64,000 nucleotides of DNA from Thermobifida alba (GCF_023208015.1 NZ_CP051627.1:434001-498000); one strand, 5' to 3'. Numbered from the stretch's first letter, positions 9,853 to 22,874 are shown. Program-made: numbers and translations. Notes: generated by a model not told the origin, from the letters alone.

Positions 9853-10705
9853 ACGTGATGAAGTGGATGCCGGGCGCCCCCTCGGCGAGCAGCCGCTCGC
9901 ACAGCCGGGTGGCGTGGTCGATGCCGAGCGCGCGCACCGCCTCGGGATCGTCGGCCACCCGCTCGAACTCCTCGGCCAGACGGGCGGGGAACGGGGCCCC
10001 CGACAGCTGCTCGGAGCGGGCGATGGTGGCGTACCGGGTGACCGGCATGATCTCGGGGATGATCGGCACGTCGCAGCCCCGGGCCGCCACCCGGTCCCGC
10101 AGCCGCAGGTAGTCGTCGGCCTCGAAGAACATCTGGGTGATCGCGTAGTCGGCGCCCGCCCGGCACTTGCGGACGAAGAAGTCCGTGTCGGTCTCCACGT
10201 CGGGGGAGCGCGGGTGCTTGTAGGGGAAGGCGGCCACGCCCACGCAGAAGTCGCCGCTCTCCTTGATCAGCCGCACCAGCTCCTCGGCGTAGGCCAGCCC
10301 CTCGGGGTGGCGGACCCACTCGCCCAGCGGGTCGCCGGGCGGGTCGCCGCGCAGCGCGAGGATGTTGCACACCCCCACGTCCGCGAACCGGCCGATGAGG
10401 TGCCGCAGTTCGCGCACGGAGTGGTTGACGGCCGTCATGTGCGCCACCGGCAGCAGCGTGGTGTCGGTGGCGATCCGCTCGGTGACGCCGACCGTGCGGT
10501 CGCGGGTGCCGCCGCCCGCGCCGTAGGTCACCGACACGAAGGACGGGCGCAGCGACTCCAGCTCCCGGATCGCCCGCCAGAGCAGGCGCTCCCCCTCGGG
10601 GGTCTTGGGAGGGAAGAACTCGAACGAGAACGTGGGCTCTCCGGTCGCGAGCAGTTCGCTGATACGGCGCGGTCGGGACGCGGGACGCGTGGGTGATCCG
10701 AGCAT
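9764..10705 (-). CDS. metF: Methylenetetrahydrofolate reductase MetF
   Basis: Reduces 5,10-methylene-THF to 5-methyl-THF for methionine synthesis. The 313-residue FAD-binding TIM barrel has [11 protein letters not shown] at the N-terminus, [19 protein letters not shown] and [11 protein letters not shown], all diagnostic. ATG 10705 is preceded by a TACAGT -10 ending six bases upstream, so a leaderless start is chosen; longer in-frame starts lie in the promoter. It diverges from the polyprenyl synthase gene, as metF and an idsA-type gene also neighbour each other in M. tuberculosis (from memory). Confidence 0.94.
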   Translation of the reverse strand: MLGSPTRPASRPRRISELLATGEPTFSFEFFPPKTPEGERLLWRAIRELESLRPSFVSVTYGAGGGTRDRTVGVTERIATDTTLLPVAHMTAVNHSVRELRHLIGRFADVGVCNILALRGDPPGDPLGEWVRHPEGLAYAEELVRLIKESGDFCVGVAAFPYKHPRSPDVETDTDFFVRKCRAGADYAITQMFFEADDYLRLRDRVAARGCDVPIIPEIMPVTRYATIARSEQLSGAPFPARLAEEFERVADDPEAVRALGIDHATRLCERLLAEGAPGIHFITFNRSTATREVYRRLVGSARPEAAAVAARP

Positions 10706-10790
10706 GACCCCACTGTAACCGACCATATCGGTGGGGTTTGCGGCGTGTCGTGGCGGAGACGGACATCGGAACAGTCGGTAGCCTGCCCTC

Positions 10791-11861
10791 ATGACCTCCT
10801 CGCACATGTCTCCGGTCGCTTTCGTCCGCCCCATGATCGACGCCGAGCTGGCGGCCTTCGTCACGAGCCGGCGCCCCCTGCTGCTGGAGATCGGCGCGGA
10901 GCTGGAACCGGTGCTGACCGCGCTGGACGCCATGATCAACGGCGGCAAGCGGCTGCGCCCGACGTTCTGCTACTGGGGGTGGCGGGGCGCGGGAGGCGGG
11001 GAGGAGCCCGGCCTGTACACGGCCGCCGCGGCCCTGGAGCTGCTCCAGGCGTGCGCGCTGATCCACGACGACGTGATCGACAACAGCGACACCCGGCGCG
11101 GGCTGCCCGCCACCCACCGCAGGCTGGCCGCCCTGCACCGGGACTCGGGCTGGCACGGCGACCCCGAGCAGTTCGGGCGGGGCGCGGCCATCCTGCTGGG
11201 TGACCTGTGCCTGGCCTGGTGCGAGGACATGTACCAGTCGAGCGCGCTGCCGCCGGAGTCGCTGGCCGCGGGGCGCGGCCCCTTCGACCGGATGCGCACC
11301 GAGGTCATGGCCGGCCAGTACCTGGACATGGTGGAGCAGGCGCGCGGCGCGGACACCGTGGAGGCGGCGCTGCGGGTGATGCGGTTCAAGTCCGCCAAGT
11401 ACACCGTCGAGCAGCCGCTGCACCTGGGAGCGGCGCTGGCGGGGCGGCACGCCGACCTGGCCTCCGTCTACACCGCCTACGGCATCCCGCTGGGCATCGC
11501 CTTCCAGATGCGCGACGACGTGCTCGGCGTCTTCGGGGACCCGGAGGAGACGGGCAAGCCCGCGGGGGACGACCTGCGGGAGGGCAAGCGCACCGTGCTG
11601 GTGGCGGAGACGCTGCGCCGCGCGGACCCGGCCGACGCCGAGCAGTTCCGGCGGCTGCTGGGCGACCCGGGGCTGGGCGCCGAGGAGGTGGCGTGGATGC
11701 GTTCGGTCATCGTGGACAGCGGGGCGTTGGAGGCCTGCGAGGCCCGCATCACCGACTACGTGGCCGACGCGACCCGGGCCCTGGAGGACGACGCGATCGC
11801 CGACGACGCGCGTCCGGCCCTGGCGGACCTGATCGTCGCCGCCACCGCCCGCAAGCACTAG
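10791..11861 (+). CDS. Polyprenyl (geranylgeranyl-type) diphosphate synthase
   Basis: A 356-residue trans-isoprenyl diphosphate synthase. The first aspartate-rich motif reads HDDVIDN and the second [19 protein letters not shown] near residue 51 binds the allylic diphosphate. The second motif is DDxxG rather than DDxxD, as in many actinobacterial GGPP synthases such as IdsA/IdsB. Chain length cannot be read with confidence. A TAGCCT -10 (10779-10784) lies six bases before ATG 10791. The gene is divergent from metF and precedes a 425-bp spacer. Confidence 0.9.
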   Translation: MTSSHMSPVAFVRPMIDAELAAFVTSRRPLLLEIGAELEPVLTALDAMINGGKRLRPTFCYWGWRGAGGGEEPGLYTAAAALELLQACALIHDDVIDNSDTRRGLPATHRRLAALHRDSGWHGDPEQFGRGAAILLGDLCLAWCEDMYQSSALPPESLAAGRGPFDRMRTEVMAGQYLDMVEQARGADTVEAALRVMRFKSAKYTVEQPLHLGAALAGRHADLASVYTAYGIPLGIAFQMRDDVLGVFGDPEETGKPAGDDLREGKRTVLVAETLRRADPADAEQFRRLLGDPGLGAEEVAWMRSVIVDSGALEACEARITDYVADATRALEDDAIADDARPALADLIVAATARKH

Positions 11862-11961
11862 GAGGCCGCGCCTCCGGCGTCGTGCCCCCGCTCGGCCGCA
11901 CCGGGGGCGCGACGGGGCCGGTGCGCTGATTCCGGGATGTCGTCCCAGCTCACCAAGGTTG

Positions 11962-11985
11962 ACGAACACCTGTTCGAAGGTGTTC
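11962..11985 (+). promoter_or_regulatory. LexA-type SOS palindrome inside a promoter
   Basis: ACGAACACCTGTTCGA (11962-11977) matches the mycobacterial TCGAAC-N4-GTTCGA SOS box at 11 of 12 fixed positions. It overlaps a second dyad, GAACACCT (11964-11971) with AGGTGTTC (11978-11985). It sits in the spacer of TTGACG (11959-11964) and TTCAAT (11983-11988). No downstream protein gene is recognised, so the target is unclear. Confidence 0.55.
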
Positions 11986-12176
11986 AATGAAAGTGGTCCG
12001 AACCGCTGTCGGGGGTGGCGGCCACGACGCCCCACCGGCTCGTTCCGGGGCGGCGGCCCCTCTGGCGCCTCGGAACGCGAGTGGCCGGGCGGGGGGAGGG
12101 GAAGCCTCTCGTCCGGCCACGCCCACCACCATGGGCGGCCCGCCCCTCGGCTCTGCGGACCACGGGTACACACGGC

Positions 12177-12208
12177 ACCGGCGGCCGCCCCTCGGGGCGG
12201 CCGCCGGT
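12177..12208 (-). terminator. Terminator hairpin downstream of bldD
   Basis: Perfect 15-bp arms (12177-12191 and 12194-12208) about 80 nt after the bldD stop. It could also end a plus-strand transcript starting near 11995. Confidence 0.65.
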
Positions 12209-12286
12209 TCTCGTCCTGGTTCCACGCTGCTCGGACCCCTCAGCGGTCCGGTGTCCGAGGCGCGGCTTTGGTCGTGCGTCCGGGGC

Positions 12287-12781
12287 CTAGAAGGCGTCGA
12301 CCGCGCGCCGGGCCTCGGGGTCGAGCACACCCCAGTTGATGAGCTCCTCGGTCAGGTCGGCGGGCGAGCGGTCGTAGATGACCGCCAGCGAGCGCAGGTC
12401 CTCCTGCCTTATGGACAGCACCCGTCCGTTGTAGTCGCCGCGCTGGCTCTGGATGGTCGCCACGTAGCGGGCGAGGGGGCCGGCCTTGTCCTGGGGCAGC
12501 TGCTGCATCCGCTCCAGGTCGATGACCAGCTTGGGAGTGGGGCCCAGCGGCGCGGGCGCGGCTCCGCCCGGCAGCAGCTCCGACATCGGCACGCCGTAGA
12601 AGTCGGCGAGGTCGGCCAGCTTCTGCACGGTCACGGCGCGGTCACCGCGCTCGTAGGAGCCGACCACGACGGCCTTCCACCGTCCGTGCGACTTCTCCTC
12701 CACGCCGTGCAGGGACAGGCCCTGCTGGGTACGGATGGCGCGCAGGCGGGCGCCCAGGGCTTTTGCGTATTCCGATGCCAT
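12287..12781 (-). CDS. bldD: Developmental master regulator BldD
   Basis: A 164-residue XRE-type regulator nearly colinear with Streptomyces BldD (from memory), including RAIRTQQGLSLHGVEEKS and GRWKAVVVGSYERGDRAV in the N-terminal helix-turn-helix (about 10-70) and the C-terminal QSQRGDYNGRVLSIRQEDLR segment. In Streptomyces the C-terminal domain binds tetrameric cyclic-di-GMP through an R-G-D and R-x-D-D signature; RGD and RQED are both present here. BldD represses sporulation genes and itself. The ATG has a GGGGAG ribosome binding site. It diverges from pyrR; in Streptomyces bldD also neighbours pyrR but follows nusB, which here lies 47 kb away. Confidence 0.95.
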   Translation of the reverse strand: MASEYAKALGARLRAIRTQQGLSLHGVEEKSHGRWKAVVVGSYERGDRAVTVQKLADLADFYGVPMSELLPGGAAPAPLGPTPKLVIDLERMQQLPQDKAGPLARYVATIQSQRGDYNGRVLSIRQEDLRSLAVIYDRSPADLTEELINWGVLDPEARRAVDAF

Positions 12782-13007
12782 GTCTCTCGTGCTCCCCGGC
12801 AGTGAAAAGTGGCTGAGACGGAGGGCGGACCCGCGGCGGGCTCGTTGCGGAACCGTGTCGCGTCACAACGACCGGTGTGCGGCTCAGTCGGCGACTCGCG
12901 GAATCACACCCCCACAGTGGTTACGGACAGTGACGGTAGGGCGGGGAGAGTGCTCAGGTCAAGCCGTTGGGTGAAAACGCGACGATTCAGTGGCCAAACT
13001 GTGTGTA

Positions 13008-13187
13008 AGTGAGGCGACTCTCATACTCCCCCTAAACGGGGCACAACGTCGCGGTTGATTTTTCCCGAATGCCCCCTCTCGTGGAGTTTTTCGGCTGCTC
13101 TCCCCGGTGTTGCCCATCGTGACCACACCTGCTGAACCTGACTGCTCGCGCAGAGTCAAGGTTTGCGAGTGTGATCACTCTCATACT
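13008..13187 (+). repeat. Two 20-bp direct repeats upstream of pyrR
   Basis: Copies at 13008-13027 and 13168-13187 share AGTG and the 11-mer ACTCTCATACT. The second copy also contains AGTGTGATCACT, an imperfect dyad. They may be operators or tandem promoters. Confidence 0.65.
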
Positions 13188-13265
13188 TTCTGCTTGGTGT
13201 GTCCATGCTACGTCACCCGCGGAAACCGGCGCTGGTACCGTGAAAGCCGTCCGACGTCCTTTAAC

Positions 13266-13295
13266 GACCTGTCCAGTGAGGCAGGGAAGGAGGTC
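13266..13295 (+). promoter_or_regulatory. PyrR-binding hairpin over the pyrR ribosome binding site
   Basis: The leader forms GACCT (13266-13270) with AGGTC (13291-13295), enclosing CCTG/CAGG and the loop TCCAGTGAGG. TCCAGNGAGGC is the conserved PyrR-binding loop. The AGGAGG ribosome binding site (13288-13293) lies in the 3' arm, so PyrR with UMP should block translation, as in mycobacteria, rather than cause transcription termination as in Bacillus; no terminator is seen. Confidence 0.85.
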
Positions 13296-13300
13296 CGCTC

Positions 13301-13921
13301 GTGCATGCCCGAAAACATGCCGACGGCGAGCGGCCAGACCAGCGAAGAGCGGTCCTGGAAGGCCCCGAGATCGACCGCGCGCTGACCCGCATCGCCCACG
13401 AGATCCTCGAACGCACCAAGGGGGGCGACGACCTCACCCTCCTGGGCATCCGCACCGGAGGCGTCCCCCTCGCCGAACGGCTCGCCCAGCGCATCGAACG
13501 GGTGGAGTCCCGCCGCGTCCCCCGGGGCGCCCTCGACATCACCATGTACCGCGACGACCTGCGGCTGGCCCCGGCCCGCGCGCTCGGCCGCACCGAGATC
13601 CCCCCCGAGGGCATCGACGGACGCGTCGTGGTCCTCGTCGACGACGTGCTCTTCTCCGGCCGCACCGTCCGCGCCGCCCTGGACGCGCTCAACGACCTGG
13701 GCCGCCCCCGCGCGGTGCAGCTGGCGGTCCTGGTCGACCGCGGCCACCGCGAACTGCCCATCCGCGCCGACTACGTCGGCAAGAACCTGCCCACCTCGCT
13801 GCGGGAGAGCGTCACCGTCCTGCTGGAGGAGCTGCACGGCCGCGACGCCGTCCTGATCGGCCCGGCCAAGCCCCGCCCCGGCGCCGAACCCGCGGCGGCC
13901 ACCCCGGGAGGGGAGCGCTGA
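13301..13921 (+). CDS. pyrR: Pyrimidine operon regulator / uracil phosphoribosyltransferase PyrR
   Basis: A 206-residue phosphoribosyltransferase-fold protein that binds pyr mRNA when UMP is high and has weak UPRTase activity. The PRPP loop [33 protein letters not shown] and the [10 protein letters not shown] segment are diagnostic. The GTG start follows an AAGGAGG ribosome binding site contained in the PyrR-binding hairpin, implying autoregulation. A 25-residue Ala/Pro tail is nonconserved. Its stop overlaps the pyrB start by one base (TGATG). Confidence 0.95.
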   Translation: MHARKHADGERPDQRRAVLEGPEIDRALTRIAHEILERTKGGDDLTLLGIRTGGVPLAERLAQRIERVESRRVPRGALDITMYRDDLRLAPARALGRTEIPPEGIDGRVVVLVDDVLFSGRTVRAALDALNDLGRPRAVQLAVLVDRGHRELPIRADYVGKNLPTSLRESVTVLLEELHGRDAVLIGPAKPRPGAEPAAATPGGER

Positions 13922-14862
13922 TGCGGCACCTGCTCTCCACCGGAGACCTCACCCGCGACGAGGCCGTGCTGATCCTCGACACCGCCCGGGAACTCGCCCA
14001 GGTCGGCGAACGCTCGGTGAAGAAACTGCCGACCCTGCGCGGACGCACCGTGGTCAACCTCTTCTACGAGGACTCCACCCGCACCCGCATCTCCTTCGAG
14101 GCCGCGGCCAAGCGCATGTCGGCCGACGTCATCAACTTCTCCGCCCGCGGCTCCAGCGTCTCCAAGGGCGAGAGCCTCAAGGACACCGCACTGACCCTGC
14201 AGGCCATGGGCGCGGACGGCGTGGTCATCCGGCACAGCGCCTCCGGGGCCGCGCGCCGCCTCGCCGAATGGGTCGACGGCGCGGTCGTCAACGCGGGCGA
14301 CGGCACCCACGAACACCCCACGCAGGCCCTGCTGGACGCCTTCACCATGCGCGAACGCATGGGACACCTGGAGGGCCTGCGTGTGGCCATCGTCGGCGAC
14401 ATCCGGCACAGCCGCGTCGCCCGCTCCAACGTGCTGCTGCTGCACACCCTGGGCGCCGAGGTCACCCTCGTGGCCCCGCCCACCCTGCTGCCCGTCTCGG
14501 TGGGCGCCTGGCCCTGCCAGGTCTCCTACGACCTGGACGAGGTGCTGCCCAAGAGCGACGTCGTGATGATGCTGCGGGTGCAGGCCGAGCGGATGAACGC
14601 GTCCTTCTTCCCGTCCGCGCGCGAGTACAGCCGCCGCTACGGCCTGGACGCCGACCGCTTCGCGCGGATGGCCGACCACGCCATCGTCATGCACCCGGGA
14701 CCGATGGTCCGCGGCATGGAGATCTCCGCCGAGGTCGCCGACTCCGCCCGCTCCACCGTCGTGGAGCAGGTGACCAACGGCGTCAGCGTACGCATGGCCG
14801 TGCTGTACCTGCTGCTGGGCGGCGCCATCCAGGGACCGGCACAACAGGGGGAGACCAGATGA
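13921..14862 (+). CDS. pyrB: Aspartate carbamoyltransferase catalytic subunit
   Basis: Transfers the carbamoyl group to aspartate, the first committed step of UMP synthesis. The 313-residue protein has the carbamoyl-phosphate motif [25 protein letters not shown] and [12 protein letters not shown]. No regulatory PyrI gene is present. ATG 13921 overlaps the pyrR stop and the 3' end overlaps pyrC by 4 bp (ATGA), so this is a tightly coupled operon. Confidence 0.96.
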   Translation: MRHLLSTGDLTRDEAVLILDTARELAQVGERSVKKLPTLRGRTVVNLFYEDSTRTRISFEAAAKRMSADVINFSARGSSVSKGESLKDTALTLQAMGADGVVIRHSASGAARRLAEWVDGAVVNAGDGTHEHPTQALLDAFTMRERMGHLEGLRVAIVGDIRHSRVARSNVLLLHTLGAEVTLVAPPTLLPVSVGAWPCQVSYDLDEVLPKSDVVMMLRVQAERMNASFFPSAREYSRRYGLDADRFARMADHAIVMHPGPMVRGMEISAEVADSARSTVVEQVTNGVSVRMAVLYLLLGGAIQGPAQQGETR

Positions 14863-16154
14863 CCGACACCAAGCGCTACCTGATCCGCGGCGCCCGCGTG
14901 CTGGGCGGCGAGCCCACCGACCTGCTGCTGGCCTCCGGCCGCATCGAGGCGATCGGCCCCGGCCTGGACGCCGACGGCGCCGAGGTCGTCGACGCCGCCG
15001 GGGCGATCGCCCTGCCCGGACTGGTCGACCTCCACACCCACCTGCGCGAACCCGGACGGGAGGACGCCGAGACCGTCGCCACCGGTTCCCGCGCGGCCGC
15101 GATGGGCGGCTACACCGCCGTCTTCGCCATGGCCAACACCGACCCCGTCGCCGACACCGCCGGAGTCGTCGAACAGGTCTGGCGGCTGGGCCGCGAGGCC
15201 GGCTACTGCGACGTGCACCCGGTGGGCGCGGTCACCGTCGGCCTGCGCGGGGAGCAGCTGGCCGAACTCGGCGCGATGGCCGACTCCCCGGCCCGGGTGC
15301 GGGTCTTCTCCGACGACGGCATGTGCGTCTCCGACGCGCTGCTCATGCGCCGCGCCCTGGAGTACGTCAAGGCGTTCGACGGGGTCATCGCCCAGCACGC
15401 CCAGGAGCCGCGGCTGACCGAGGGCGCCCAGATGAACGAGGGCGTCGTCTCCGACCGGCTGGGACTGGCGGGCTGGCCCGCGGTGGCCGAGGAGGCGATC
15501 ATCGCCCGCGACTGCCTGCTCGCCGAGCACGTCGGCTCGCGCCTGCACGTCTGCCACGTCTCCACCAAGGGGTCGGTGCAGATCATCCGCTGGGCCAAGA
15601 GCCGCGGCTGCGACGTCACCGCCGAGGTGACCCCGCACCACCTGCTGCTCACCGACGACCTCGCCGAGAGCTACGACCCGGTCTACAAGGTCAACCCGCC
15701 GCTGCGCACCGCCGAGGACGTCGAGGCGCTGCGCGAGGGGCTCGCCGACGGCACGATCGACATCGTCGCCACCGACCACGCCCCCCACCCCAGCGAGGCC
15801 AAGGAGACCGAGTGGAGCCAGGCCGCGATGGGCATGCTCGGCCTGGAGACGGCGCTGTCGGTGGTGCAGCACACCATGGTCGACACCGGCCTGCTGGACT
15901 GGGCCGGGGTGGCGCAGCGCATGTCCGCCGTGCCCGCCCGCATCGGACGCGTCCCCGGCCAGGGCCGCCCCCTCGCCGTCGGGGAACCCGCCAACGTCAC
16001 CCTCTACGACCCCGCGGCCACACGGGTGGTCGACCCCGCGGCGATGGCCTCCAAGAGCCGCAACTCGCCGTACGCCGGCATGAGGCTGCCCGGGCGGGTG
16101 CTCGCCACGTTCCTGCGCGGGAAGCCCACCGTTCTCGACGGGAAGATCCAGTGA
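14859..16154 (+). CDS. pyrC: Dihydroorotase PyrC
   Basis: Cyclises carbamoyl aspartate to dihydroorotate. The 431-residue type I amidohydrolase has the metal motif [10 protein letters not shown] (about 65-74), [25 protein letters not shown] and [12 protein letters not shown] 14859 lies in the 4-bp overlap with pyrB. The small hypothetical gene found between pyrC and carA in Streptomyces (from memory) is missing here. Confidence 0.96.
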   Translation: MTDTKRYLIRGARVLGGEPTDLLLASGRIEAIGPGLDADGAEVVDAAGAIALPGLVDLHTHLREPGREDAETVATGSRAAAMGGYTAVFAMANTDPVADTAGVVEQVWRLGREAGYCDVHPVGAVTVGLRGEQLAELGAMADSPARVRVFSDDGMCVSDALLMRRALEYVKAFDGVIAQHAQEPRLTEGAQMNEGVVSDRLGLAGWPAVAEEAIIARDCLLAEHVGSRLHVCHVSTKGSVQIIRWAKSRGCDVTAEVTPHHLLLTDDLAESYDPVYKVNPPLRTAEDVEALREGLADGTIDIVATDHAPHPSEAKETEWSQAAMGMLGLETALSVVQHTMVDTGLLDWAGVAQRMSAVPARIGRVPGQGRPLAVGEPANVTLYDPAATRVVDPAAMASKSRNSPYAGMRLPGRVLATFLRGKPTVLDGKIQ

Positions 16155-16261
16155 GCATGAGCCACCACGCCCGGACGCCCGCGCGGCCCGCAGCCGGCCC
16201 GGCGGGCGCACCGCGCCGCAGCGACCAGACAACCACCACGCCCGCAGAGGGGAAGAAGAAC

Positions 16262-17401
16262 GTGCAGGTGCCCGCGATCCTGGTGCTGGAGGACGGCCGA
16301 GTCTTCCACGGGGTCTCCTTCGGAGCCGAGGGGGAGACCTTCGGCGAGATCGTGTTCAACACCGGGATGACCGGATACCAGGAGACCCTCACCGACCCCT
16401 CCTACCACCGCCAGATCGTGGTGATGACCGCGCCGCACGTCGGCAACACCGGGGTCAACGACGACGACCCCGAGTCGGGCCGCATCTGGGTGGCCGGGTA
16501 CGTCGTCCGCGAGCCCTCCCGCATCTCGTCGAACTGGCGGGCCAAGCGCACCCTCGGCGAGGAGCTGCGCCGCCAGGGCGTCGTGGGCATCGCGATGCCG
16601 GGCACCCGAGCGCTCACCCGCCACCTGCGCGACAGGGGCGTGATGCGCGCCGCCGTCAGCACCGTGGAACTCGACCCCGCCAAACTGCTGGAGCGCGTCC
16701 TGGCCAGCCCGCGGATGGCCGGAGCCGACCTGGTGGAGGAGGTCACCACCACCGAGCCGTACACGGTCCACCCGCCCGCGGGGGTGCCCACCCGCTTCAC
16801 CGTCGCCGCGGTCGACCTCGGCATCAAGGCGATGACCCCGCAGCGGCTCGCCGAACGCGGCTGCGAGGTGCGGGTCCTGCCCGCCGACACCACCGCCGAG
16901 CAGATCCTCGCCCTCGACCCCGACGGCGTCTTCTTCAGCAACGGCCCCGGCGACCCGGCCACCGCCGACACCGCCGTGGCGGCGATGCGCGGGGTGCTGG
17001 ACGCGGGCACGCCGCTGTTCGGCATCTGCTTCGGCAACCAGATCCTGGGCCGGGCCCTGGGACTGCAGACCTACAAGCTGCCCTTCGGCCACCGCGGAGT
17101 CAACCAGCCGGTCCGCGACACCCGCACCGGACGCGTCTACATCACCAGCCAGAACCACGGCTTCGCGGTCCGCGCCGACCTCGACGGCCCGTTCGACACC
17201 CCGTACGGCCGCGCCGAGGTCAGCTACGTCGGCCTCAACGACAACGTGGTCGAGGGGCTGCGGCTGCTGGACCGCCCCGCGTTCAGCGCCCAGTTCCACC
17301 CCGAGGCCGCCGCCGGTCCGCACGACGCCGCCGACCTGTTCGACGCCTTCGTCGAGATGATGGCCGCCCACCGGGACGCGCGCGAGTCCGCGCGCGCCTG
17401 A
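16262..17401 (+). CDS. carA: Carbamoyl-phosphate synthase small subunit
   Basis: Glutaminase subunit supplying ammonia to CarB. It has the N-terminal [12 protein letters not shown] strand, [10 protein letters not shown], and the class I amidotransferase triad region with [11 protein letters not shown] (nucleophile Cys) and AQFHPEA. GTG 16262 with an upstream AGAGGGGA gives 379 residues, close to the usual length. GTG 16151, overlapping the pyrC stop, would add 37 nonconserved residues and remains possible. LFGICFGNQ replaces the commoner LGICLGHQ. Confidence 0.94.
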   Translation: MQVPAILVLEDGRVFHGVSFGAEGETFGEIVFNTGMTGYQETLTDPSYHRQIVVMTAPHVGNTGVNDDDPESGRIWVAGYVVREPSRISSNWRAKRTLGEELRRQGVVGIAMPGTRALTRHLRDRGVMRAAVSTVELDPAKLLERVLASPRMAGADLVEEVTTTEPYTVHPPAGVPTRFTVAAVDLGIKAMTPQRLAERGCEVRVLPADTTAEQILALDPDGVFFSNGPGDPATADTAVAAMRGVLDAGTPLFGICFGNQILGRALGLQTYKLPFGHRGVNQPVRDTRTGRVYITSQNHGFAVRADLDGPFDTPYGRAEVSYVGLNDNVVEGLRLLDRPAFSAQFHPEAAAGPHDAADLFDAFVEMMAAHRDARESARA

Positions 17402-17492
17402 ACCGCTCCGCTCCGCGGACCACCGGCGCGCCCACCGGGCCACGGTGGCGACGCCGTCCGCGCCTCGATCCGACACTGGGGAATACACAACC

Positions 17493-20810
<3,318 letters not shown>

Positions 20811-20814
20811 GCCC

Positions 20815-20852
20815 CGGTCCGGGGACGGTCCGCGCGGACCGTCCCCGGACCG
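20815..20852. repeat. Perfect 38-bp palindrome between carB and pyrK
   Basis: Each half is the exact reverse complement of the other, centred at 20833/20834. It can form a 17-bp stem in RNA of either strand. It has no U-tract and lies inside the pyr operon, so it may be an mRNA-stabilising or partial-termination hairpin rather than a full terminator. Confidence 0.7.
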
Positions 20853-20984
20853 CGTCCGGTTGCGGAACAATGGTGCAGCGAGCGTCCGGGGAGCGGAGTT
20901 CCTCTTCGCGGGCCCCTCGCGGCCCGTCGCACGAGGCCCGGCAGGCGCTCGAAGCGGTGGCGGAGACCGGAGGGGACCCTCTCA

Positions 20985-21875
20985 GTGAGTGACGTGCGGC
21001 CGGTGCAGATGAGCAGCCCGGTACTGACGGTGCGGCAGGTGGACGCCTACCACGCCATCACGGTGGTCGCTCCGGGCATCGCGGAGCGGTTCCGCTCGGG
21101 GCAGTTCATCGCCGTGGCCGTCGGCGGCGAGCACTCCGCCATGCTCACCCGGCGGGTGTTCGCCATCCACGAGGTCAAGCCCGACTACGGCGGAACCGTG
21201 GAGTTCCTGTTCGCGGTGCGCGGCAGGGGCACCGCCTGGCTGGCCGAGCGGCGCTCCCGGGACCTGCTGGACGTCATCGGCCCGCTGGGGCGGCCGTTCC
21301 CGCTGCCGCGGGACCCGGTCAACTGCGTCCTGGTCGGCGGCGGCTCCGGCAGCGCCCCGCTGTTCCCGCTGGCGCACGCGCTGCGGCGGCGGGGCTGCCG
21401 GGTGGACTTCGTGCTGGGCGGGGCCACGGCGTCGCGGGTGTTCAGCGCGCTCACCGCGCGGCGGATCGCCGAGAGCGCGACCTTCACCACCGACGACGGC
21501 TCGCTCGGCACGAGGGGCCGGGTCACCGACGTCCTCGCCCGGGTGATCGACGAGGCCTGCTCGGACGTGGTGTACGCGTGCGGGCCGATGCCGATGCTGC
21601 GCGAGGTCACCGCGATGGCGATGCGCTACGGCATCCCGGTCCAGGTCTCGGTGGAGGAGACCATGGCCTGCGGCACGGGGATCTGCATGTCGTGCGTGGT
21701 CCCGGTGGTGGGGGAGGACGGCATCACCCGCATGGCGCGCGCCTGCGTGGACGGGCCGGTGTTCCGGGGGGAGCGGGTGCGGTTCGACGACGTCGGAACG
21801 GTCCCCTTCGACGCCCTGGGCGCCCCGGGATGGAAGGCGCGGGGAGGGGAGGACCGGGCCCGCGAGGCCGGATGA
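20985..21875 (+). CDS. pyrK: Dihydroorotate dehydrogenase electron-transfer subunit PyrK
   Basis: A 296-residue FAD/[2Fe-2S] subunit that passes electrons from PyrD to NAD+ in class 1B dihydroorotate dehydrogenase. It has a ferredoxin-reductase fold with the FAD region (SGQFIAVAV), the nucleotide motif VLVGGGSGSAPLFPLA, VYACGPMPML, and cysteines in ETMACGTGICMSC plus a later ARACVDGPVF for the iron-sulfur cluster. The GTG start lies 174 bp after carB. pyrD follows 45 bp downstream. Confidence 0.92.
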   Translation: MSDVRPVQMSSPVLTVRQVDAYHAITVVAPGIAERFRSGQFIAVAVGGEHSAMLTRRVFAIHEVKPDYGGTVEFLFAVRGRGTAWLAERRSRDLLDVIGPLGRPFPLPRDPVNCVLVGGGSGSAPLFPLAHALRRRGCRVDFVLGGATASRVFSALTARRIAESATFTTDDGSLGTRGRVTDVLARVIDEACSDVVYACGPMPMLREVTAMAMRYGIPVQVSVEETMACGTGICMSCVVPVVGEDGITRMARACVDGPVFRGERVRFDDVGTVPFDALGAPGWKARGGEDRAREAG

Positions 21876-21920
21876 GCGGTGGTGGCGGCGGGCGCGGAGA
21901 CGGTGACGGAGGGGGCGGCG

Positions 21921-22874
21921 ATGATTCCCGACCTGCGGGTCAGGCTGGGCGAGTGGGAGCTGGCCAATCCGGTGATGACCGCGGCGGGGTGCGCCGGGTC
22001 CGGGCGAGAGCTGGCGAGGTTCTGCGACATCTCGCGGATCGGGGCGGTGGTGACCAAGTCGGTCACGGTGGAGCCGCGGGCGGGGCGGCCCGCGCCGCGT
22101 ATCGCGGAGACGCCCAGCGGGGTGCTCAGCGCGGTCGGTCTCCAGGGGCCGGGGATCGACGTGTTCCTGCAACGGGACCTGCCGTGGCTGCTGTCCCGCG
22201 GGGCCCGCGCGGCGGTGTCGGTGGCGGGGGGCGGCGTGGACGAGTACGCCCTGCTGGCCCGGCGGCTGTCGGAGGCGCCCGGGGTGACCATGATCGAGGT
22301 GAACCTGTCCAGCCCCGATCCGGCGCGCGGGGGCCGGCACTTCGCCGCGGACGCCGCGGCGGCGGCCCGGGTGGTGGCGGCGGTGCGGGAGGCGGCGCGG
22401 GCCGACATCCCGGTGTTCGCCAAGCTTCCCGCGGACGTCGCCGACCTGGTGGGGTTGGCCGGGGAGTGCGTGGCGGCGGGCGCGGACGGACTGGCCATGA
22501 TCAACACGGTGCGAGGGATGGTCGTCGACGTCGACACCCGGCGCCCGGCGGTGGCGGGCGGCATGGGCGGCCTGTCCGGGCCCGCGATCCGGCCGATCGC
22601 CGTGGCCTGCGTCTACCAGGTGCACGCGGCGCTGCCCGAGGTGCCCATCGTCGGGATGGGCGGGGTGCGCACCGGTGCGGACGTGATGGAGTTCCTGCTG
22701 GCCGGGGCCAGTGCCGTGGCTGTGGGCAGCGCCCTCTTCCACGACCCCTCGGCGTGCCTGCGGGTCCTGCGGGAGCTGGAGCGGGAGCTGGTGGACCGGG
22801 GGGTGGAGCGGGTCGACGCGCTGATCGGCGCGGCCCACCACACCGCGGGGGCGCCGGGCGCGGCCGCGGAGTGA
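21921..22874 (+). CDS. pyrD: Dihydroorotate dehydrogenase (class 1B catalytic subunit)
   Basis: Oxidises dihydroorotate to orotate with FMN. The 317-residue TIM barrel has NPVMTAAGCAGSG at the N-terminus, IEVNLSSPD, FAKLPADVAD, and the FMN phosphate site IVGMGGVRTGADVMEFLLAGA. ATG 21921 follows GGAGGGGG, and earlier in-frame starts are not conserved. Pairing with pyrK supports NAD+ rather than quinone as acceptor. Confidence 0.94.
   Translation: MIPDLRVRLGEWELANPVMTAAGCAGSGRELARFCDISRIGAVVTKSVTVEPRAGRPAPRIAETPSGVLSAVGLQGPGIDVFLQRDLPWLLSRGARAAVSVAGGGVDEYALLARRLSEAPGVTMIEVNLSSPDPARGGRHFAADAAAAARVVAAVREAARADIPVFAKLPADVADLVGLAGECVAAGADGLAMINTVRGMVVDVDTRRPAVAGGMGGLSGPAIRPIAVACVYQVHAALPEVPIVGMGGVRTGADVMEFLLAGASAVAVGSALFHDPSACLRVLRELERELVDRGVERVDALIGAAHHTAGAPGAAAE

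Larger units (their letters stand above)
11862..12286. other. 425-bp spacer between the polyprenyl synthase and bldD
   Basis: No convincing gene. It begins with a short GGAGGC/GCCTCC hairpin at the polyprenyl synthase stop, contains a promoter-like TTGACG-N18-TTCAAT (11959-11988) with a LexA-type palindrome between the two hexamers, and ends with a perfect 15-bp-arm hairpin at 12177-12208. The interval 11995-12208 could be a short transcript. Confidence 0.6.
12782..13300. promoter_or_regulatory. Divergent bldD / pyrR control region
   Basis: This 519-bp spacer has no gene. TTACGGACAGTGA (12921-12933) has TNAC and GTNA half-sites like the BldD box, but its core differs. A 20-bp element beginning AGTG and ending ACTCTCATACT occurs at 13008-13027 and 13168-13187, 16 of 20 identical, 160 bp apart. 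CATACT in each copy could serve as a -10 toward pyrR. The PyrR-binding hairpin lies at the right end. Confidence 0.6.

Noticed and set aside
11987-12805. Plus-strand ORF after the LexA-type box
   Set aside because: It runs through the terminator hairpin and antisense through bldD with Gly/Arg/Pro-rich sequence and no ribosome binding site.
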